Origin: JAKFWI01 sp035549875
GTDB taxonomy: Bacteria; Pseudomonadota; Alphaproteobacteria; Caulobacterales; Aquidulcibacteraceae
Length of the DNA stretch: 64,000 nt
Assembly: GCA_035549875.1 (NCBI GenBank)
Contig: DASZPV010000010.1
Coordinates: 6,947-70,946, forward strand
Direction of reading: 5' to 3'
Under the pieces are notes generated by a model. That model had not been told where the DNA came from, searched no databases, and saw only the letters and a program-made list of their open reading frames with translations. Both the position numbers and the translations under genes were made by a program. Positions 43,034 through 51,735 of the stretch are shown piece after piece. Positions within the stretch are counted from its first letter, which is position 1; each line of letters opens with the position of its first letter.

Positions 43034-44899
43034 TCACGAACCAGCAAGCCTAACGTCAAGCACTGCGGCGCGCCCCTCGACCTGCACTGCATGAAAACAA
43101 CGATCGAGCGCGGCCTCCAGATCGGCGGCTTTTTCCACGATCTCTGCATGCGCGCCGCCGGCCGCCGCGGCTATGCCGGCATAATCGGCCTGAGGGTGAA
43201 AACTCATGTCCAAATCTTTGCTGCGGCTGGCATAGCCGTCCGGATGCACCGCCAGCGTCGAAAGCTTCGGCGATTTCCACCCGCCATTGTTATAAATCAC
43301 CGTCAGGAATGGCGTTTCATACCGGCGCGCCATCCAATGCACGGAGGATGGCACAGAAAACATGTACGAGCCATCGCCCGTCAACGCGATCACGGTCTTG
43401 TCAGGGTGAGCCAGCTTGGCGCCGATCGCGGCCCCGCCGTGCCAGCCTAACGACCCGCCGCCGCTGGTGAAGATCGTTCCCGGCCGGCTAAGCGCGAGAT
43501 GATCGAAAATGACCTGGTAATTCGAAATGCCTTCGTTGATCACCAGGGTGTCCGGCGTCATCCGCGCGCGCAGCGCAGCCGTTAAAAGCTCCGCCGTGAG
43601 CGTCCTAGTCGAGCGCTCTCTTTTTGCGAGTTGCGCTTTTCGCAGCGCGTGCAGTTTCTCCCAGATCGCGCGCCGCTTCCCGACAAGCGCCTGGTCCAAC
43701 GGACCCGTGTCGAGTTCGGTATTGAGCTGTCGCAGCGCTGTCAGCGCATCCGCCGCGAACCGGCCGCTTGCGGAAATGTACCACAACGGCATCTGCATCT
43801 TCAGCGGATCGACGTCGATGTGATAGATTTTAGCCCGTGTATCCGGCCGACTGACGCTGCCGATCCAGGGAACGTCGCAATCGATCACGAGCACGACGTC
43901 GGCTTTGGAAAGGGCGACATTCTGGGACGGCTCGTTCCACTGGCTTCCCTGATACAGAACGTTGTCATGGGGAAAGTTCATGTAACCGGGAACCGATTCC
44001 AGAACGCCGGCCCCAAGCCTTTCGCAAAGTTGAATCAGCTCATCCACAGCCGCGGGCTTTCGCCCGACAAACGATGTGACCACCAGCGGCGCGCGCGCAG
44101 TCGCGAGCGCCGTCGCCACCTCGGTGACGGCATCTGGCGCCAGCGCCCCCGGCGCGATGGGCTTCCATTGCTCAGGGACCAGTTTCGTGACTGGCGCCGT
44201 GGCCTCCATCACCTCACGGGCCGCGGTCAGATACACCGGCCCTTTCGGATCGCTGCACGCGAACTGAAACGCGCGCGCCACGAGCTGCTTCAGGTTGGCG
44301 GCGACGCGTATCTCTCCGTCATAGCGCATGTAGCCGCGCACGAGCCCGCGCTGGTCATGCACGTCCTGTATCCAGTGAATGAATTCATTGCGGCTGCCCT
44401 TGAGTTCGCCCTCCTGCGTCAGGGGCGAGGCGCCGGCGAAAATGAAGACCGGTATTCTGCCCTTCGCTGCATTATGCACCGCGCCGGCCAACGCCTGCGT
44501 GCCACACTCAACATGCACGAGCACGGCTTGAGGGCGGCCCGTTACCGAGGCGAAACCGTGGGCCGCGCTGAGGCCGACCATTTCATTCGGGCAGGTGATG
44601 ACCCGCGGCATGGGTTTACGGCCGGCTCGCGCGCCGGCGATGCTTTCAACAACGGCGGGATGATCGCTGCCAAAATTCGCGAATATGAACTCAACGCCTA
44701 AATCCTGCAGGGCGTCGATGAGGGCGGCGCCGCCTGTGTGAGCGGGCCCGATGGTCGCAACGTTGGGTTCGCCCTGCTTTGCTTCAAGGCCCTGTTCGCC
44801 AACCAAAATTGGTTTGCGCGGCGCGGCTTGCTCACCTACCCTCAAAACCGATGCCTCCAACAGTGATTGTGTGGTATCAAACTGTCTGGGGCAGATCAA
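43034..44899 (-). CDS. ThDP-dependent enzyme, acetolactate synthase/decarboxylase-like
   Basis: Up to 621 residues. The ATG at 44899 is the longest start; a TTG at 44845 has a GGAGG eight bases ahead and may be the true one. The N-terminal Pyr domain has the cofactor-activating Glu in ITCPNEMVGLSAAHG. The central domain follows, and the C-terminal PP domain has GDGSYMFSVPSSVHW and NNGGW, the Mg-ThDP motif. Such enzymes decarboxylate 2-oxo acids or carboligate them. In System 2 a decarboxylase would make an aldehyde for the adjacent ALDH. FAD-binding residues of true acetolactate synthase cannot be judged by eye. Confidence 0.86.
   Translation of the reverse strand: MICPRQFDTTQSLLEASVLRVGEQAAPRKPILVGEQGLEAKQGEPNVATIGPAHTGGAALIDALQDLGVEFIFANFGSDHPAVVESIAGARAGRKPMPRVITCPNEMVGLSAAHGFASVTGRPQAVLVHVECGTQALAGAVHNAAKGRIPVFIFAGASPLTQEGELKGSRNEFIHWIQDVHDQRGLVRGYMRYDGEIRVAANLKQLVARAFQFACSDPKGPVYLTAAREVMEATAPVTKLVPEQWKPIAPGALAPDAVTEVATALATARAPLVVTSFVGRKPAAVDELIQLCERLGAGVLESVPGYMNFPHDNVLYQGSQWNEPSQNVALSKADVVLVIDCDVPWIGSVSRPDTRAKIYHIDVDPLKMQMPLWYISASGRFAADALTALRQLNTELDTGPLDQALVGKRRAIWEKLHALRKAQLAKRERSTRTLTAELLTAALRARMTPDTLVINEGISNYQVIFDHLALSRPGTIFTSGGGSLGWHGGAAIGAKLAHPDKTVIALTGDGSYMFSVPSSVHWMARRYETPFLTVIYNNGGWKSPKLSTLAVHPDGYASRSKDLDMSFHPQADYAGIAAAAGGAHAEIVEKAADLEAALDRCFHAVQVEGRAAVLDVRLAGS
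44860..44885. promoter_or_regulatory. Inverted repeat between ThDP and MarR genes
   Basis: ACAGT (44860-44864) and ACTGT (44881-44885) form an inverted pair around ATTGTGTGGTATC. It overlaps the longest ThDP reading frame start and lies 70 bp before the MarR GTG. Position between divergent genes makes it a candidate MarR operator. Confidence 0.35.
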
Positions 44900-44954
44900 G
44901 CTGCGTTTCTGGTGGATTTGCCAGTTGCACGCTTACCGGTTGAGCGAGGAATCC

Positions 44955-45467
44955 GTGGAAACACAACACGCGGAGCGCACGGAACACGCAGCTCCACCGA
45001 TGGTCGAATTCGGTGAGTTGGGCGACTTTATCGCTTTTTACCTTAGGATTACGCAGACGCTCTCGTTTCAGGCGTTTGTAAAGCAGGCGGGCGAAACCGA
45101 AAGGAATCTTCGGGCGGGATATTTCGCTGTCCTGACGTTAATTGGCGAAAATCCGGGCATTACGCAGACCGCGCTCAGTCGGGCGAACGGTCGCGACAAG
45201 TCTTCGCTAACGCCCGTTATCGACGAACTGGAGCGGCGCGAGTTCCTGACGCGGCGGCGCGTCGAGACCAATCGCCGGGCCTATGCGCTTGAATTGACGC
45301 CGGCAGGAGAGCGCGCGCGGCGCGTGCTCCTGAAGGCCGCCCTCCGGCACGAAAAAAATCTGCGGACCATTCTCGGGAAGACCGACAGTGAGGAACTGTT
45401 CCGCCTGCTTAAACTTCTTTCTTCCGCCCTGACGAAAAAGCTCGCTAACGGGCATCCGCAACCCTAG
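44955..45467 (+). CDS. MarR-family transcriptional regulator (System 2)
   Basis: The GTG at 44955 has GAGGA five bases ahead and avoids overlap with the divergent ThDP gene, so it is preferred; the open frame goes back to 44751 and the next ATG is at 45000. This gives 170 residues. The winged helix part is clear: YFAVLTLIGENPGITQTALS, RDKSSLTPVIDELERREFLTRR, wing ETNRRAYALELT. Long helices at both ends would make the dimer. It is divergent from the nine-gene System 2 and is its likely regulator, by analogy with the MarR gene at 31615. Confidence 0.88.
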   Translation: METQHAERTEHAAPPMVEFGELGDFIAFYLRITQTLSFQAFVKQAGETERNLRAGYFAVLTLIGENPGITQTALSRANGRDKSSLTPVIDELERREFLTRRRVETNRRAYALELTPAGERARRVLLKAALRHEKNLRTILGKTDSEELFRLLKLLSSALTKKLANGHPQP

Positions 45468-45468
45468 A

Positions 45469-45493
45469 CCGAGCGGCGCTCAGACGCCCTCGG
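45469..45493. terminator. Hairpin between convergent genes
   Basis: CCGAG-C-GGCG pairs with CGCC-CTCGG around a CTCAGA loop, with one bulged C. It covers the MarR/SulP convergent junction and overlaps the SulP stop. No T-run; weak candidate. Confidence 0.3.
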
Positions 45494-46760
45494 CTGGCGC
45501 CGGCCGGCGCAACCACGCCAGCAGCGCCGCCAGGACGCAGCCGGCGACGATGCCCGCGGTCAGGTCCCTGACGATCGTCAGCGCGAAGGTTGCGGTCAGA
45601 ACGAGCCCTGTCGGCCATGCCCTGAGCAGGCGCGCGAACTCGGCCTTTTCCGCCATGTTCCAGCACACCGCCACCAGCACGCCGGCGAGCGCCGGCAAGG
45701 GAATATAGCCGGCAAGCGGCGCGGCGATGATCATGAACAGGAGCAGGATCACGGCGTGCAGCATGCCCGATATGGGGCTTTTCGCGCCGGCGCGGATATT
45801 GGTCGCCGTGCGCGCGATGGTTCCGGTGACGCAGAGGCCGCCAAAACAGGCTGACGCCATATTGGCTACGCCCTGCCCTATCAGCTCCATGTTGGAGCGA
45901 TGTTTGCGGCCTGTCATGGCGTCGGCCACCTTGGCGGACAGGAGACTTTCAACCGCGCCTAGCAGGGTAAAGCTGAATGCCGCCGGCAGGGCGCGCATCA
46001 CCAGATCCCCGGACATTGCCGGCAGGGCCGGCCAGGGCAATCCGCGCGGAATGCTGCCGAAGCGCGAGGCGATGGTCTCGACTGGCAGACCCCCAAGCAT
46101 CGTAATCAGCGCCGCCGCCGCGACGGCGATCAGCATCCCCGGCCAGTTGGGACGGGTCTTCCGCAATCCGAAAATGATCGCAGCGGTCGCCGCGCCTACC
46201 GCGAACGCATCGATGTTGAACGTCGAGGCTGCATGCGCAAGCGCGCCTAGCTTGGGAATAATCGGTCCTGGTTCGGCGCCGGCCAGCCTCAGCCCGCCCA
46301 GATCTTTCAGTTGGCTCACCAGGATGGTGACGGCGATTCCGCTGGTGAACCCGACTGTCACGGCGTGCGGCATATAGCGCACCAGCGAGCCGATCCTGAG
46401 CGCCCCCAACACCACGAGCATCGCGCCCGAGAGCAGCACCGCAACCAATAGCCCCTCAAGCCCGATGCTCGCTGCAGTGGACGCCATAAGCGTGATGAAG
46501 GCGCCGGCGGGACCGCCAATCTGAAAGCGGCTCCCGCTCAGCGCGGAAACAACGAACCCGCCGACAATCGCCGTGAACAGCCCGCGATCCGGCGATACGC
46601 CGGAAGCGACAGCAATCGCCATCGACAGCGGCAACGCAACGATCGCCACCGTCACCGCGGCGGTCAAATCGTGCCGAAACGCCCCCAGATCATACCCCTC
46701 GCTCAGGGTCGTAATCAGTTTTGGACGAAAGAGATGGGCTGTCGCCTCGCCGTTGGGCAT
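45480..46760 (-). CDS. SulP-family anion transporter lacking STAS domain
   Basis: From ATG 46760 the protein has 426 residues; a TTG ten codons upstream (46790) is possible. It has about 12 helices and SulP features: ALPLSMAIAVASGVSPDRGLFTAIVGG and the sulfate/bicarbonate transporter stretch near SGSRFQIGGPAGAF, then MELIGQGVANMASACFGGLCVTGTIARTATNIRAGAKSPISGM. Usual SulP proteins of 550 or more residues end in a cytosolic STAS domain; this one stops right after the last helix. It moves sulfate, bicarbonate or an organic anion. It is convergent with MarR and divergent from the DUF2946 gene. Confidence 0.88.
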   Translation of the reverse strand: MPNGEATAHLFRPKLITTLSEGYDLGAFRHDLTAAVTVAIVALPLSMAIAVASGVSPDRGLFTAIVGGFVVSALSGSRFQIGGPAGAFITLMASTAASIGLEGLLVAVLLSGAMLVVLGALRIGSLVRYMPHAVTVGFTSGIAVTILVSQLKDLGGLRLAGAEPGPIIPKLGALAHAASTFNIDAFAVGAATAAIIFGLRKTRPNWPGMLIAVAAAALITMLGGLPVETIASRFGSIPRGLPWPALPAMSGDLVMRALPAAFSFTLLGAVESLLSAKVADAMTGRKHRSNMELIGQGVANMASACFGGLCVTGTIARTATNIRAGAKSPISGMLHAVILLLFMIIAAPLAGYIPLPALAGVLVAVCWNMAEKAEFARLLRAWPTGLVLTATFALTIVRDLTAGIVAGCVLAALLAWLRRPAPAEGV

Positions 46761-46883
46761 GCGGTTACATAGTGTTGAAATCGTACCCAACTCGTCAATT
46801 GCGCCTCTTGGCCTACCGTCTCATGCAAGGCGCGACAGGCCGCCACGGATCAATTCAGGCCGGTTTCCGGCAGTGTCCGCCCG

Positions 46884-47297
46884 ATGTTCCGGCCCGCGTG
46901 GATTCGCAAGCATGGCCAAGCCTTCGCGGCGCTCGCGCTGCTGGCGATGATCGTGCGCGCCATCGTGCCGGCCGGCTACATGCTGGCGCCGGCGCGCCAC
47001 GGCGAGTTGCTGGCGATTACCCTCTGCTCCGGCCACGGCCCGGTTGAAGCGCTGATCGATCTGAAGACCGGCGCCCTGGTGGAGCATCAGAAAAAGGCGC
47101 CGGAGAAGTCCGCCGCCAGCGATGCGCCTTGCGTATTCGCCGCGGTTCCTGCACTCGCCGCGCCCGAAGCGCCGTTAACATTGGCCGTGCGCTTTATTGC
47201 AATCGGCGCCGCGCCGTCTCGTCTCGCCGCGGTTGCGCCCGGCCGCGGCCTGGCCGCGCCGCCGCCCTGGGCCACAGGCCCGCCCGCCACCGCCTGA
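46884..47297 (+). CDS. DUF2946-like small membrane protein
   Basis: The 137-residue protein has one N-terminal hydrophobic helix (AFAALALLAMIVRAIVPAGYM), then a stretch with TLCSGHGPV and a Cys in DAPCVFAAVP, then an Ala/Pro-rich tail. This pattern fits DUF2946, a family often located near copper-uptake TonB receptors. It lies 74 bp before the TonB receptor gene, on the same strand, so probably in one operon with it and the YcnI gene. The exact role is unknown. Confidence 0.65.
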   Translation: MFRPAWIRKHGQAFAALALLAMIVRAIVPAGYMLAPARHGELLAITLCSGHGPVEALIDLKTGALVEHQKKAPEKSAASDAPCVFAAVPALAAPEAPLTLAVRFIAIGAAPSRLAAVAPGRGLAAPPPWATGPPATA

Positions 47298-47371
47298 TCC
47301 CACGCCAAGTACGGCCAGCACGCTGGCCGCATTCGCGCATTCGCGCGCGCTTACCCATCAGGTGAATCCAC

Positions 47372-49636
47372 ATGCACGCACATCAAATGGCGTTGGCCCT
47401 CGCCGGCCTTGCCGCCCTTCCCGCCTCGGCGCTGGCGCAAGAACACGCCATCATCGTCAACGGCAAGCACAAGATTATTCAGGAACAGACCCCCGCTTCC
47501 ATCGTCTCACGCAGCGTCGAAGACATCGAGCGCACGACGAACGTGATCAATACCGAAGACGCGCTGCGCTATTTTCCAAACATCCTCGTGCGCAAGCGCC
47601 ACGTGGGCGATACGCAGGCGCCGATTTCGACGCGTACATCCGGCGTCGGCGCCAGCGCGCGCAGCCTGATTTACGCCGATGGCGTGCTGGTCTCTGCGCT
47701 GATCGGCAACAACAATTCCAATGCGTCGCCGAAATGGGGCATGATCGCGCCCGACGAGATTGCCGGCGTCGACGTGCTCTACGGCCCGTTTTCGGCCGCC
47801 TATCCCGGCAATTCCATTGGCGCGGTCGTCAACATCGCCACGCGCATGCCGGAGAAGCTTGAAGGCAGTCTGAGCACGTCCGGCAGCCTGCAACACTTCC
47901 ACCAATACACGACGAAAGACGATTTCGGCGCGCATCAATTCGCCGCGACGTTCGGCGACCGCTTCGGCGCGTTTTCCTTCTGGCTATCGGCCCAGCAGAC
48001 GCAAAGCGACAGCCAGCCCCTGGCCTACGCCACCGCAACGCGCCCGGCCGCTCCCAGCGCCGCTGGAACCCCGCTCACCGGCGCGTTTACCGACCTCAAC
48101 CGCACCGGCGCGCCGATCGCCGTGCTCGGCGCGACCGGCTTCGAGGGCCAGACGCAGGATAATCTCAAGCTCAAGCTCGCCTGGGATTTCACCGCGCAGA
48201 CCCATTTGATGTTTACACTCGGCCGGTTCGGCAACGACACCAACTCAACCGTCCGGAGCTATCTGCGCAACGCAACCGGCGACACGGTCTATGCGGGCGG
48301 GCCGTTCAACATCGGCGGCTACAACTACACGATTGCCGCAACGACGTTCTCGAACAATGTCTATGCGTTCGATGAGGCGCAGTGGATGCGCAGCCTGTCC
48401 CTCGATCACAGCGGCGACGCGCTTGATTGGCGCATCGTCGCCAGCGATTATGATTACGAGAAGAGCCAGCAGCGCACGCCTTCAACCGCTCTGCCCGGCG
48501 CATTCACCGGCGGAGCGGGTTCGATCACGCGGTTCGACGGCACAGGCTGGCGCACGCTCGACAGCAAGCTGGTCTGGCGCGGCATCGATGCGCACGAGAT
48601 CAGTTTCGGCGCCCATGGCGACGAATACGAACTCGCCAACAATCGCTTCAATACGGTCGATTGGCTCTCCGGCCCCGCCGGCGCCCTCGCCAGCGCCGCG
48701 CGCGGCAAAACCCGAACTTACGCCGCCTGGGCGCAGGATGCATGGCGCATTAGCGATGCGTTCAAGCTGACCACCGGCGCACGCTTCGAAAGCTGGCAGG
48801 CGCGCGACGGGCTGAATTATTCGCTCTCGCCAACGCTCAACGTGGCCCAGCCCACACGCGACGCCGACAAGCTCTCGCCGAAAGCCACACTCGAATGGTC
48901 GTTCGCGCCGGACTGGACGGCGCGCGCCTCTTTCGGCCGCGCCTATCGGTTCCCGACGGTCGGCGAGCTTTACCAGGCGATCACCACCGGCTCGACGCTG
49001 ACCTCGCCCAATCCCAACCTGCGCCCCGAGCGGGCGCTCTCCACGGAATGGGCTATCGAGCGCATGACCGGAAACGGCAGCCTGCGCGCAACCGTGTTCA
49101 CCGAAGACCTGAGCGACGCGCTGATTTCGCAGACTGCGCCGCTTGTGCCCGGCTCGACCACTTTGTTCAGCTACGTGCAGAACATCGACAGGGTGCGCAG
49201 CCGCGGCGTCGAGATCGTCGCCGAGCAGAACGACGTGCTGGTCCACGGGCTCTCGCTTTCGGGCTCGGCAACCTATGTGGACTCCCAGATCACCCGCGAC
49301 GCCGCGTTCCGCGCCGCGGAAGGCAAGCAAACGCCGCAGGTTCCGCGCTGGCGCGCCACCGCCGTCGCGACCTGGCGGCCTGACGACAAATGGGCGTTCA
49401 CCGTCGCGGGCCGTTACAGCGACCGCGTCTACGCCACGATCGACAATACCGACCCCGTCACCCACACCTATCAGGGCTTTGACGATTACCTGGTGTTCGA
49501 TCTACGCGCCGCGCTCGCGCTGAACGCCCACTGGAGCGCGGCGGTCGGCATCGAGAATATCGGGGCGGAAGATTACTTCATCTTCCATCCGTTCCCCCAA
49601 CGCACGGCGACCGCCGAACTGAAGTACCGGTTTTGA
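47372..49636 (+). CDS. TonB-dependent outer-membrane receptor (probable copper)
   Basis: This 754-residue protein has a short signal peptide ending SALAQE. A plug domain (INTEDALRYFPNILVRKR, GVGASARSLIYADGVLV, IAGVDVLYGPFSAAYPGNSIGAVVNI) is followed by a 22-strand-type barrel with alternating aromatic residues, ending in ATAELKYRF. The terminal Phe is typical of outer-membrane barrels. Copper is suggested by its neighbours, DUF2946 and YcnI (DUF1775), not by the receptor itself, although the mature N-terminus is His/Lys-rich. Siderophore or other ligands cannot be excluded. Confidence 0.88.
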   Translation: MHAHQMALALAGLAALPASALAQEHAIIVNGKHKIIQEQTPASIVSRSVEDIERTTNVINTEDALRYFPNILVRKRHVGDTQAPISTRTSGVGASARSLIYADGVLVSALIGNNNSNASPKWGMIAPDEIAGVDVLYGPFSAAYPGNSIGAVVNIATRMPEKLEGSLSTSGSLQHFHQYTTKDDFGAHQFAATFGDRFGAFSFWLSAQQTQSDSQPLAYATATRPAAPSAAGTPLTGAFTDLNRTGAPIAVLGATGFEGQTQDNLKLKLAWDFTAQTHLMFTLGRFGNDTNSTVRSYLRNATGDTVYAGGPFNIGGYNYTIAATTFSNNVYAFDEAQWMRSLSLDHSGDALDWRIVASDYDYEKSQQRTPSTALPGAFTGGAGSITRFDGTGWRTLDSKLVWRGIDAHEISFGAHGDEYELANNRFNTVDWLSGPAGALASAARGKTRTYAAWAQDAWRISDAFKLTTGARFESWQARDGLNYSLSPTLNVAQPTRDADKLSPKATLEWSFAPDWTARASFGRAYRFPTVGELYQAITTGSTLTSPNPNLRPERALSTEWAIERMTGNGSLRATVFTEDLSDALISQTAPLVPGSTTLFSYVQNIDRVRSRGVEIVAEQNDVLVHGLSLSGSATYVDSQITRDAAFRAAEGKQTPQVPRWRATAVATWRPDDKWAFTVAGRYSDRVYATIDNTDPVTHTYQGFDDYLVFDLRAALALNAHWSAAVGIENIGAEDYFIFHPFPQRTATAELKYRF

Positions 49637-49645
49637 GGGACAAAA

Positions 49646-50176
49646 ATGAAACACGCTTACTTTGGCGCCGCGCTGTTTGCGGCGCTTGCGTTCCCCTCGC
49701 TCGCATTGGCGCACGTCTCGCTTGCCGTGCCGGCGGCCCTGGGCGGCTCCTATTATGTCGGCGCATTTAGGCTCAGCCACGGCTGCGGCGCCTCGCCGAC
49801 CATTTCGGTCCGCATCGACATACCGGCGGAGATCGACATCGCCCGCCCGCAACCCAAGCCCGGCTGGAGTTTGACGGTCACCCGCCAGCGTCTGGCCAAG
49901 CCAGTCCAATCGGAGGGCGGCATGGTCGCTGACCGCGTGTCCGCCATCACTTGGACGGGCCAACTTCCCGCCGACCAGTTCGACGAATTCGCCATCATGA
50001 TGCGCGTGCCGCCGCGCGGCGGAGCGCTGTATTTTCCCGTGGTGCAGACTTGCGCCGAGGGCGAGCGGCGCTGGGTCGATGTCCCCAAGCCCGGCGCGCG
50101 CGCCGCAAATCCCGCCGCGGTTTTGCAACTCGCCGCCCCGTCAAACCAGCAAGTCGCGCAGGAGCACCGCCACTAG
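49646..50176 (+). CDS. YcnI-like DUF1775 copper-binding protein
   Basis: The 176-residue protein has a GAGGGAC site 9 bp after the TonB receptor stop. The signal peptide ends in LALA so the mature chain begins with His (HVSLAVP), which YcnI uses to bind copper. The DUF1775 signature is GGSYYVGAFRLSHGCGASPT, TVRIDIP-like SVRIDIPAEI, and PGWSLTV. The C-terminal part has QTCAEGERRWVD and an EHRH end. Usual YcnI proteins have a C-terminal membrane helix; none is evident here. It should act in the periplasm as a copper chaperone. Confidence 0.88.
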   Translation: MKHAYFGAALFAALAFPSLALAHVSLAVPAALGGSYYVGAFRLSHGCGASPTISVRIDIPAEIDIARPQPKPGWSLTVTRQRLAKPVQSEGGMVADRVSAITWTGQLPADQFDEFAIMMRVPPRGGALYFPVVQTCAEGERRWVDVPKPGARAANPAAVLQLAAPSNQQVAQEHRH

Positions 50177-50244
50177 ACTAGCTAAAGGGAAGACTCCCGT
50201 TCGCTGGCGCTATATCAAGGGCGCCGGCAACGGGGGACGATGTC

Positions 50245-50580
50245 ATGACCAACACACGCTCAATAACCGGCGTGAGCGCCATTGCGCTCGCGATCGTGTT
50301 CAACATTCCGTTTTCGATCCTGGGCTATCCCGATGTGTTGCGTCGCCCGGCCGGCGAGGTGCAATGGAAAGAGAGCGCCCGCATTTGCGCCGGGATCGGC
50401 TTTGCGACGGCGCTGGCCATCGTGCTGGGAACCGGCGAAGGCCTGGCCATCGCTCTGGGGCAATCCGGCGAACCTTTCAGCCTCGCCACCATCGCCGGCT
50501 TTATCGGCCTCACCTTATGGCTGATCGCCACCGGTATTGGCCTGCTACGCGCAAAGCCCCACTACGGCGTTACGCCGTAG
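50245..50580 (+). CDS. Small membrane protein, unknown
   Basis: The 111-residue protein has a GGGGGAC site before its ATG. Two or three hydrophobic helices are predicted: ITGVSAIALAIVFNIPFSILG, CAGIGFATALAIVLGTGEGLAI and TIAGFIGLTLWLIATGIGLL. No family is recognised. Its last 19 bases overlap the end of the convergent TPR gene in a perfect palindrome, so both proteins end in YGVTP. It lies 68 bp after YcnI and may belong to the same unit. Confidence 0.6.
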   Translation: MTNTRSITGVSAIALAIVFNIPFSILGYPDVLRRPAGEVQWKESARICAGIGFATALAIVLGTGEGLAIALGQSGEPFSLATIAGFIGLTLWLIATGIGLLRAKPHYGVTP

Positions 50581-51620
50581 CCGACGAAAGTCTTGGCGAT
50601 ATCGGCCTTCAGCGCCGTCGCCGCAGCGATGTCAGCCTGCCCGTCGGCGGCTTTGCCGAGCCGAAGCGCGGCGACGCCGCGTCCGAATTTGTAACCGGCA
50701 TACGTAGGATCGCCGCGCGCCGCCGCATCGTAATCGTTCCACGCTTCCTGAAAGCGGCCTTGCTTCAGGCCTACCAATCCTCGGCTATCGAGATAGGAAG
50801 GGTCGTTGTTCGATAGCCGAATGGCGGCGTCGCATTCCGTACGCGCGCGGTCGTAATCGCTGTTGAGATTAGCCGCGCGGACCCAGCAGGCGCTGTTGTG
50901 ATAAGACGCGTTGTCCGGCGCCAGTTTAGCCGCCTGGTCGTAGTCGGCCATGGCATGGGCGTAATCACGCAGCGCGTAATAGGCCTCGCCCCGGCTATAA
51001 TATGAGGCTGCATCATTCGGATTGAGCCTGATCAACTGGTCGTAATCGCCGATAGCGTGCACGTAATCGTTCTGCGACTCGTAAGCGCCAGCGCGCTGCG
51101 AATAGGCGATCTGTGATTGGGGATCGAGCGTTATCGCCTGGGTGTAGTCGGCGATCGCATGCGGATAATCGCGCTGACCGCCGTAGGAGACGCCCCGACC
51201 GACGAAGGCGAGCGTCATTTTCGGATCGAGTCTTATCGCCTCATTACAGTCAGCCATCCCCAGCTTGTATTCGTCCTGCATATTGTGGGCGGCGCAGCGA
51301 TTGTTGAAAAAGTATGGGTCCTGGGGGTTCAGCTTGATAGCCTGATCGTAATCGGCAACCGCCTTGGCCCAGTTCTTCAACGCCCGATAGGCAAGCCCGC
51401 GCCTGTGAAACGCGTCCGCCAGATCAGCCGTCGACAAGGTTCCCGATTGGATAAGCGCCGTGCAGCCGCCGATGCGCAGATCCGCCTGATACTCATCCTT
51501 TTCGCAATACGCCCTCTGCTGGTCCACGCTCTGCGCCAAAGCGGACGGCGCCCCGAGCACGGGACCACTCGCCAGCGCGAACAGCGCGGAAAATACCCTA
51601 ACCAATCCCACCGTTTTCAT
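50562..51620 (-). CDS. Exported tetratricopeptide-repeat protein
   Basis: The ATG at 51620 has GGGAGG six bases upstream and gives 352 residues; the longer frame to 51839 runs through the neighbouring gene. The signal peptide ends in ALAQS. About eight TPR units follow, many with Tyr/Asp-rich helices such as AVADYDQAIKLNPQDPYFFN, AIADYTQAITLDPQSQIAYS, AIGDYDQLIRLNPNDAASYY and AMADYDQAAKLAPDNASYHN. Two Cys near the N-terminus (YCEKDEYQADLRIGGCTA) may form a disulfide. It is likely a periplasmic scaffold; partners are unknown. Confidence 0.85.
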   Translation of the reverse strand: MKTVGLVRVFSALFALASGPVLGAPSALAQSVDQQRAYCEKDEYQADLRIGGCTALIQSGTLSTADLADAFHRRGLAYRALKNWAKAVADYDQAIKLNPQDPYFFNNRCAAHNMQDEYKLGMADCNEAIRLDPKMTLAFVGRGVSYGGQRDYPHAIADYTQAITLDPQSQIAYSQRAGAYESQNDYVHAIGDYDQLIRLNPNDAASYYSRGEAYYALRDYAHAMADYDQAAKLAPDNASYHNSACWVRAANLNSDYDRARTECDAAIRLSNNDPSYLDSRGLVGLKQGRFQEAWNDYDAAARGDPTYAGYKFGRGVAALRLGKAADGQADIAAATALKADIAKTFVGYGVTP

Positions 51621-51735
51621 GATGCGCCTCCCGACCCGGCTGCATCTTATATCTAATCGGGACCGTGGAAGAAATGACCCGCCCTCGTTTTGACGCCCCG
51701 CGCCCAGCGCGCTAGGCGTTCGCCCCGGAGTACTC

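Noticed and set aside
51660..51735. Possible fluoride riboswitch ahead of the crcB operon
   Set aside because: I could not find the conserved GGNGAUGG and downstream pseudoknot pattern; only general GC-rich sequence is present.
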